Position numbers and translations under genes: made by a program. From an uncultured Clostridia bacterium (GTDB taxonomy: Bacteria; Bacillota; Clostridia; Christensenellales; Borkfalkiaceae): 18,318 nucleotides of DNA. Where the stretch lies: the NCBI GenBank assembly GCA_947581885.1, contig CANPWF010000013.1, positions 1 through 18,318 of the forward strand, read 5' to 3'. The notes under the pieces are model-generated. The model searched no databases and was not told where the DNA came from. It worked only from the letters and a program-made list of their open reading frames with translations. Positions 13,140-18,318 of this stretch are shown piece by piece; within the stretch, counting starts at the first letter, position 1; every line of letters starts with the position of its first letter.

Positions 13140-15974
13140 ATGGATAAGAGCATCGAACGGTTGAAAAGGACGCTCGAAGAGAGGGTGGACCGCTTCCGCG
13201 GCATCCCCTTCTGGAGCTGGAATAACGACGTGAAGGAGGAGATCCTGCTCCGCCAGATCGACGATATGAAGTCCGCGGGGCTCGGCGGGTTTATCCTGCA
13301 TGCCCGCACGGGGCTCAAACTCGAATATCTCGGCGAGGCGTGGTTTTCCTGCGTCGGCGCGTGTTTAAGGCGGGCGCGGGAACTCGGCATGGAAGTGTGG
13401 ATCTACGACGAGAACGGTTGGCCGAGCGGCTTCGCGGGCGGAAAATTGCTCGAAAACGAGAGATATCTTGCCCGCTTTCTCACCTATTCCGTGCGGTCCT
13501 CTTTCGACAAAGACGCGTTCTGCGTGTTCGTGAAGGACGAGAAGCATGGCTTCCGCCGTATCCGGGAAGAGGAAGAGGGGGAAAGCGAATACCATACAGT
13601 CTCCCTGCATATCAGCCCTTCGAATACGGACATTCTCGATCCCGAAGTCGTCGATGCCTTTATCGGGCTCACCCACGAACAGTACTACCGCCGTTTTCGG
13701 GAGAGCTTCGGGCGGGAATTGAAGGGATTTTTCACCGACGAGCCCCAATATTACCGCTACGCAACGCCCTATTCGCATGCGGCGGAAGCAGTCTTTTCGT
13801 CGCGCTATCGGGAGGATATCCGCGACGGGCTCATCTGGCTGTTCGTCCACGACGAGCGCGGCTACCCTTTCCGCACCCGCTATTATTCTCTCCTGCACGA
13901 ACTGTACACCGAGAACTTCTACGGGCGCGTCTTCCGTTGGTGCAACGAGCACGGCTGCGAGCTCTGCGGGCACTCCTTCGAGGAGAGTTCCGTCTCGGCG
14001 CAGATGCTCGGCAGTGCGGGGGTCATGCTCAGCTATGCGCGGGAGCATATCCCCACCATCGATTGGCTCGGGAGATATTGTGGGGAGACGGAACTCTCGC
14101 CCAAACAGGCGGGGAGTGTGGCGAGTCAGCTGCAAAAGGAGCGCGTCCTCACCGAATCGTTCGCCTGCTCGGGCTACGACGCAACGCCCGCCGAGCTCAA
14201 AAGCATCGCGGAATTTCAGTTCTTCTGCGGGATCAACCTGCTTTGCCATCATCTCTTTCCCTATTCCCTCTCGGCGCAGGGGAAGTCCGACCATCCGCCC
14301 GTCTTTTCCCGCCACGGCAATTGGTGGGAGCAGTTTTCCGTCTTTAACGAATATTTCGCGCGGCTCGGGTGCATTGTCGGGAGCACGGAGGAAGTGTGCG
14401 AGGTCGCCGTCATCCACCCGATGCGGAGCGCGTATCTCGAATACGTCCGTTCCGAGGGCGGCGAGAGCCTGAAAGAGCTCGACGACTCCTTTCATGCCCT
14501 CCTTCTCTCCCTTCGGAAATGCGGCATCCAATATCAGCTTGTCGACGAGGGGATCCTTGCGGAGTACGGAAGAGCGGAGGGGGCACTCGTCGTTGGCAAG
14601 CGGAGATATTCCCGCGTGATCGTGCCGAAGATGGCTTCCATCGCCCGCACGACATACGACATTCTGAAATCCTTTCAGGGCAAGTTGTATCTTTGCGGCA
14701 CCCCTTCCTTCATCGACGGCGTTCCCGCGGAGGTCGCCCTCTCTTCCGATTGTACGTTCGGGGAGATCGCGGCCCTCGAGGAGGAACATTTCCGCTGTGA
14801 GGACGGAAACACGATGTTGACCGTTCGGGAGGGCGAATGCGGGCGATTTGTCTTTTTGAAGAATCTCTCCGCGGAAAATCCGAGCCGCGCCTATCTCAAA
14901 GACGCGCCGAAAAGATATCGTACCCTCGATCTCGAAACGCTCGCGTTGGGACAAATTTCGGAGGAGATCGAACTCCCGCCCAACGGCTCGGTCGTTCTCA
15001 TCGCCTCGGACGCGGCGGTCCCGCCCGCACGGGAGGGGGAAGAGGAGGATGTCACTTCGTCCTTCCGCACGGCGGAGATCTCGCCGAATTTCCTCGTCAT
15101 CGACCATGCTCAGGCGGCGAAAGAGGGGGAAGAGTTCGGGCGGCGGCTCCCTCTGAGCGGGCTGTTCGAAGAACTTCTCCGCGAAAATTACCGCGGCAGG
15201 ATCTCCGTTCGGCAGACGTTTGTCCTTCGCGCCCGCATGCCCCTCACGCTCGTGCTCGAACGGGAGAAATATTGTTCCGTTCAGGTCAACGGGCACGAAC
15301 TTTCTTTTTCTCCGAGCGCGTTCGACCCCGAGTTTGCCGAAGCCGACCTCACCGCTTTCGTGCGAGAGGGGGAAAACGAACTGCTCTACACGTTGGAATT
15401 TTACCAACACGAGGGGGTGCGCTTCGCCCTGTTCGACCCCGCCGCGACGGAGAGCGTCCGCAACTGCCTCTACTTCGATACGCACCTCGAAAACGGATAT
15501 CTCAAAGGGCGGTTCACGGTGGAGAAGGACTTCTCCCTCTCCCCCGAAAGGGCTCTTCCGCCCGTTTCCGCCGAGCTCCCTTCCCGTGGCTATCCCTTCT
15601 TCAAGGGGACGGTAACTTTGGAAGGCACGATCGGATACGACGGGGTCGGCAGAAGGAAGATCACCGTCGGCGGGCGGTACCTTGTGGCGACGGTGGAGGC
15701 GAACGGGGAAAAAGAGGAGCTGATCTTCGGGCAGACAAAGGAGATCACCCGCCTGCTTCGGCGGGGGGACAACAAGGTACGGATCACTCTCCGTTCGGGG
15801 CTGAGGAACCTGTTCGGGCCGCACCACTTCCGCGGGGCGCGGGAACCCATGTGCGTCAACCCGTACATGTTCACCCAACGCGGGTCATGGGAGAAGGGAA
15901 CCTCGCCCGATTACACCGAGGAATATTGTCTTGTTCCGTTCGGTGCGGAATGTATTAAGATCACAAAATTCTGA
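13140..15974 (+). CDS. Large GH106-like glycosyl hydrolase, cytoplasmic
   Basis: 944 residues. The N-terminal barrel matches the alpha-L-rhamnosidase GH106-like superfamily: GIPFWSWNNDV at the start, GLGGFILHARTGL, VWIYDENGWPSG (86-97), FFTDEPQYY (FTDEP at 198-202, E201), HSFEES, and TESFACSGYDATP (E339). These Glu residues are the most likely catalytic pair, by family resemblance only. The C-terminal third carries beta-sandwich segments, including VQVNGHEL and a galactose-binding-like fold with ITVGGRYLVATVEANG. No signal peptide, so it should act on imported oligosaccharides. It is the last operon gene, 18 bp after the binding protein. The start is weakly supported (GAGGG lies about 16 bases upstream), but the N-terminus aligns with the family. 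Many members of this superfamily are uncharacterised, so rhamnosidase activity is a hypothesis. Confidence 0.87.
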   Translation: MDKSIERLKRTLEERVDRFRGIPFWSWNNDVKEEILLRQIDDMKSAGLGGFILHARTGLKLEYLGEAWFSCVGACLRRARELGMEVWIYDENGWPSGFAGGKLLENERYLARFLTYSVRSSFDKDAFCVFVKDEKHGFRRIREEEEGESEYHTVSLHISPSNTDILDPEVVDAFIGLTHEQYYRRFRESFGRELKGFFTDEPQYYRYATPYSHAAEAVFSSRYREDIRDGLIWLFVHDERGYPFRTRYYSLLHELYTENFYGRVFRWCNEHGCELCGHSFEESSVSAQMLGSAGVMLSYAREHIPTIDWLGRYCGETELSPKQAGSVASQLQKERVLTESFACSGYDATPAELKSIAEFQFFCGINLLCHHLFPYSLSAQGKSDHPPVFSRHGNWWEQFSVFNEYFARLGCIVGSTEEVCEVAVIHPMRSAYLEYVRSEGGESLKELDDSFHALLLSLRKCGIQYQLVDEGILAEYGRAEGALVVGKRRYSRVIVPKMASIARTTYDILKSFQGKLYLCGTPSFIDGVPAEVALSSDCTFGEIAALEEEHFRCEDGNTMLTVREGECGRFVFLKNLSAENPSRAYLKDAPKRYRTLDLETLALGQISEEIELPPNGSVVLIASDAAVPPAREGEEEDVTSSFRTAEISPNFLVIDHAQAAKEGEEFGRRLPLSGLFEELLRENYRGRISVRQTFVLRARMPLTLVLEREKYCSVQVNGHELSFSPSAFDPEFAEADLTAFVREGENELLYTLEFYQHEGVRFALFDPAATESVRNCLYFDTHLENGYLKGRFTVEKDFSLSPERALPPVSAELPSRGYPFFKGTVTLEGTIGYDGVGRRKITVGGRYLVATVEANGEKEELIFGQTKEITRLLRRGDNKVRITLRSGLRNLFGPHHFRGAREPMCVNPYMFTQRGSWEKGTSPDYTEEYCLVPFGAECIKITKF

Positions 15975-15995
15975 CCCCATGTCGGCAAAATATAG

Positions 15996-16036
15996 CAAAA
16001 ACGCGCCGCGGCGAATGCCGCGGCGCGGAAATTTTT
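15996..16036. terminator. Bidirectional intrinsic terminator
   Basis: A perfect stem CGCGCCGCGGC/GCCGCGGCGCG (16002-16012 with 16017-16027, loop GAAT). On the minus strand it is followed directly by TTTTT, a strong terminator for the EF-G-like gene. On the plus strand it is followed by GAAATTTTTATT, a weaker tract that would end the sugar operon. It lies in the 78-bp gap between the two convergent genes. Confidence 0.9.
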
Positions 16037-16052
16037 ATTCCTTATTTTTCGG

Positions 16053-18107
16053 TTATTCCTTCGCTTTCAGGTTCTGCAAGACGGTGTCGGGAGCCTGCTC
16101 GTAGCGGACGAACTCCTGCGAGAACTTGCCCCTTCCCTGCGTCATGGAGCGAAGGCTCGTCGCATACGTCAAAATCTCTCCCTCGGGAGCTTCGGCGGTG
16201 ATCACTTGCAGTCCTTCCGAAGTCGTCATGCCGATGATCCTGCCGCGGCGTTTGTTGAGGTCGCCCATGATGTCGCCGACGTACTGTTCGGGAACGGTGA
16301 TCTGCATGGAGCAGACGGGTTCCAAGATGACGGGGCGGGCGCGGCGAACGCCGTCGTCGTACGAGAGTTTCGCCGCCGAGACGAACGCGACTTCCTTACT
16401 GTCGACGGGGTGCGATTTGCCGTCGAAGAGGGTCGCCTTCAAGTTGACCATGGGATATCCCTTCAACACGCCCTTTTGAATGGCTTCGCGAAGTCCTTTT
16501 TCGACGGCGGGAATGAACTGCTTGGGAACGGAGCCGCCCACCGTCGCGTCGACGAATTCGAACACGCCGTCCGCAGCCCCCGGTTCGAAGCGGATCTCGA
16601 CAACGCCGAACTGCCCCGCGCCGCCCGATTGTTTCTTGTGTTTGCCTTCCGCTTCCGCCTTCCCCGTAACCGTTTCGCGGTAAGCGACGGTGGGGGTGGT
16701 GAAGTCGGCATCCACGCCGAATTTGGACTTCAACTTCCTCTTGATGATCTCGAGCTGGATCTCACCCTGCCCGCAGGCGAGCGTTTCGCCCGTCTCGTGA
16801 TTCTTGACGACCTTGAAACTCTTGTCCTCTTCGGTGAGCCGATTGAGCCCGCCGAACACCTTGTCCTCGGTGCCGCGCACGGTGGCGGAGACCGCCATCG
16901 AGAGGACGGGTTCGGGGAAGTCGATATCGTCGAACTTGACGGGGGAAGAGGGATCGCAGAGCGTATCGCCCGTGCCCGTGTTGGTGAGTTTGTTCACCGC
17001 GCCGATGTCGCCCGCGCCGAGTTCGGTGACGGGGGTCTGCTTCTTCCCGAGGAGAAGATAGATCGCGTTGATGCGTTCTTCCGTACCCGTATTGGGGTTG
17101 AGGACGGTCATGCCCGATTTAAGGGTGCCGCGGCATACGCGGATGTAGTTGAGTTTGCCCACGAACGGGTCGACCGCCGTCTTAAAGACCTGTGCGGCGA
17201 AGGGACCGTTTTCCTCGCAGGAGACGGCGACGGGTTGGTTGGTTTTCAGGTCGGTCGCCGTGATACCCGCGCGTTCCGCCGCCTGCGGAAGGTATTCGAC
17301 GAGGGCATTCATGAGGTTGATCACGCCCTTGTTGAGGAGTGCGCTGCCCGCGAGCACGGGGATGACGCTGGTGGAATGGATGCCCTTGCGGAGCCCGACG
17401 GCGATCTCTTCGGGGGTAAGAGCCCCTTCGTCGAAATACTTTTCGAGAAGTTCCTCGTCGTTTTCCGCCGCCGCCTCTTGCAGAACGCCGAGCATGTCTT
17501 CGAGTTCGGAAGTATAGTTTGCGGGGACGGGGGTCTCTTCCACGCCGCTCCCGCCGAATTTGAACGCTTTGCCCGTGATCACGTCGATGAAGCCCGTCAT
17601 CTTGTTGCCGTCCATGATGGGGATCTGGATGGGCGCGATCTTGCCCTTGTAGCTCTCCTGATAGGCGCGGACGGTGCCGGGATAGTCCGCGTTCTCCTTA
17701 TCCATGCCGTTGATGAAGAGGATAGAGGGCTTTTTGAGTTTGAGGCATTGGGCGATCGCCTTCTCCGCGCCCACCGTGACGGAGCCGTTCGCCCCCGCTA
17801 CGATGACCGCCGCGCCGCATGCCCGCATGGCGGAGTGGACTTCCCCCTCGAAATCATAGAACCCGGGGACATCGAGAAGGTTGAGCTTGACGTTCTTCCA
17901 ATTGACGTATCCGACGGAGAGGGAGATAGAGGTTTTCCTCGCGATCTCCTGTTCGTCGTAGTCGGAAACGGTGGTGCCGTTATCCGTCTTGCCCATGCGC
18001 TCGACCGCGCCCCCGTTGAAGAGGATCGCTTCGAAGAGGGTAGTTTTGCCCTCGCCGCTGTGCCCCAAAACCGCAACGTTGCGGATGTTAGTTGCCGAAA
18101 TGCTCAT
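16053..18107 (-). CDS. EF-G-like translational GTPase (EF-G2/FusA2-like paralogue)
   Basis: 684 residues with the five-domain layout of elongation factor G. G1 is GHSGEGKT (15-22), not the GHIDAGKT of true EF-G. G3 is DVPGF (79-83), where EF-G has DTPGH with a catalytic His. G4 is NGMD (133-136) in place of NKMD, losing the conserved Lys. Domain IV/V features are present (KKQSGGAGQFG near the QSGGRGQY-type segment, GDIMGDLNKRRGRI, ending in SLRSMTQGRGKFS). These traits place it with the EF-G-like paralogues such as FusA2, whose role is unclear. The start follows AAGGGGA (18120-18114, minus strand). It is convergent with the sugar operon and probably unrelated to it. It is unlikely to be the main EF-G. 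Confidence 0.9.
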   Translation of the reverse strand: MSISATNIRNVAVLGHSGEGKTTLFEAILFNGGAVERMGKTDNGTTVSDYDEQEIARKTSISLSVGYVNWKNVKLNLLDVPGFYDFEGEVHSAMRACGAAVIVAGANGSVTVGAEKAIAQCLKLKKPSILFINGMDKENADYPGTVRAYQESYKGKIAPIQIPIMDGNKMTGFIDVITGKAFKFGGSGVEETPVPANYTSELEDMLGVLQEAAAENDEELLEKYFDEGALTPEEIAVGLRKGIHSTSVIPVLAGSALLNKGVINLMNALVEYLPQAAERAGITATDLKTNQPVAVSCEENGPFAAQVFKTAVDPFVGKLNYIRVCRGTLKSGMTVLNPNTGTEERINAIYLLLGKKQTPVTELGAGDIGAVNKLTNTGTGDTLCDPSSPVKFDDIDFPEPVLSMAVSATVRGTEDKVFGGLNRLTEEDKSFKVVKNHETGETLACGQGEIQLEIIKRKLKSKFGVDADFTTPTVAYRETVTGKAEAEGKHKKQSGGAGQFGVVEIRFEPGAADGVFEFVDATVGGSVPKQFIPAVEKGLREAIQKGVLKGYPMVNLKATLFDGKSHPVDSKEVAFVSAAKLSYDDGVRRARPVILEPVCSMQITVPEQYVGDIMGDLNKRRGRIIGMTTSEGLQVITAEAPEGEILTYATSLRSMTQGRGKFSQEFVRYEQAPDTVLQNLKAKE

Positions 18108-18163
18108 ACTTGTTCCCCTTGACGAAATAGGATTTGCCGCGCCGAAACCGACGCTACCTTTCC

Positions 18164-18191
18164 ATTATACAGCAAAATGGAAAAAAATCAA
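18164..18191 (-). promoter_or_regulatory. Promoter of the EF-G-like gene
   Basis: On the minus strand, TTGATT (18191-18186) and a perfect TATAAT (18169-18164) are separated by 16 bp. Predicted transcription start is about 18157, giving a leader of about 50 nt with the ribosome-binding site near its end. Confidence 0.65.
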
Positions 18192-18271
18192 GGGGGAACG
18201 GAAAAATTTACCCGCAATTTGAAAGAATTTTTCTTGTTTTTCGGGAAGATACCGATTTTTTGGGGGGAGTG

Positions 18272-18318
18272 TATAATCACGTCACCCTTTTACCTGCCCC
18301 CTTTCGAAGGGGGCGGGG
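18272..18318. repeat. Possible further MITE end with hairpin, cut by the window edge
   Basis: TATAATCACGTCA (18272-18284) is identical to the right tip of the element at 2316-2507 read in reverse, and the next bases CCC match the left arm. It is followed by a perfect hairpin GCCCCCTT-TCG-AAGGGGGC (18296-18314), similar in style to those at 35-68 and 2558-2576. It looks like the start of another copy that continues past the window. Confidence 0.5.

Noticed and set aside
13365..15878. 837-codon minus-strand open frame opposite the GH106-like gene
   Set aside because: Shadow of a gene with clear family motifs. No ribosome-binding site or family resemblance on the minus strand.
3908..15974. A missing ATPase gene as a sign of a broken ABC transporter
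   Set aside because: CUT1 oligosaccharide importers in Gram-positive bacteria often use a shared MsmX-type ATPase encoded elsewhere; the permeases keep intact EAA loops.
16206..18122. 638-codon plus-strand open frame opposite the EF-G-like gene
   Set aside because: Antisense shadow; the minus strand carries the full set of EF-G motifs.
18234..18277. Plus-strand promoter ending in TGTATAAT at 18272-18277
   Set aside because: The nearest -35-like TTGTTT is about 32 bp away, and the TATAAT is part of a repeat tip also found at 2501-2507.
1..18318. tRNA, rRNA, riboswitches and phage genes
   Set aside because: I looked for cloverleaf-like, leader-aptamer and phage-like signals and saw none I could support by eye; a covariance-model search would be the decisive test.

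Overview
The window looks like chromosomal DNA from a GC-rich (roughly 58-60% by eye) Gram-positive anaerobe of the Clostridia, probably a gut carbohydrate fermenter. The pointers are strong AGGAGG-type ribosome-binding sites, extended -10 promoters, lipobox signal peptides, LplB/LplC-type sugar permeases without their own ATPase, and CxxC surface repeats of a kind known from gut clostridia. A Christensenellales-like host is my guess and is not shown by the sequence.

Layout. (1) 1-221 holds a hairpin-rich intergenic repeat and a promoter. (2) 222-1778 encodes a cytoplasmic GH31 glycosidase, followed by a small stand-alone AraC-type regulator (1887-2225) with its own promoter. (3) 2226-2874 is a gene-free repeat patch. 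It holds an inverted relative of the repeat at 1-72, a MITE-like 192-bp inverted-repeat element, palindromic GC-rich hairpins and two 66-bp tandem units. (4) 2875-3729, minus strand, encodes a PocR-domain/AraC regulator. It is transcribed divergently from (5), a seven-gene plus-strand operon (3908-15974). The operon encodes two repeat-rich surface proteins with a shared C-terminal KGCSGA/membrane/basic tail, a DUF4832-type lipoprotein with a glycosidase-like barrel, two ABC sugar permeases, a sugar-binding lipoprotein and a large GH106-like glycosidase. (6) A bidirectional terminator (about 16001-16040) separates the operon from a convergent EF-G-like GTPase (16053-18107, minus). (7) 18108-18318 holds the promoter of that gene and another repeat end.

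How it may work (inference). The two surface proteins, built from five copies of one beta-sandwich-like domain, would hold a polysaccharide or host glycan at the cell surface. The lipoprotein barrel would trim or bind it. The binding protein and the two permeases would import oligosaccharides, powered by a shared ATPase encoded elsewhere. The GH106-like and GH31 enzymes, neither with a signal peptide, would finish the breakdown in the cytoplasm. The PocR-AraC protein is the obvious candidate sensor and activator. The substrate is unknown; a rhamnose- or galactose-containing glycan fits the enzyme families.

The most interesting points are the paired surface proteins with their uncharacterised repeat domain and C-terminal signal, the possible leaderless start of the GH31 gene, the altered G-motifs of the EF-G paralogue, and the repeats bracketing the GH31-AraC pair.
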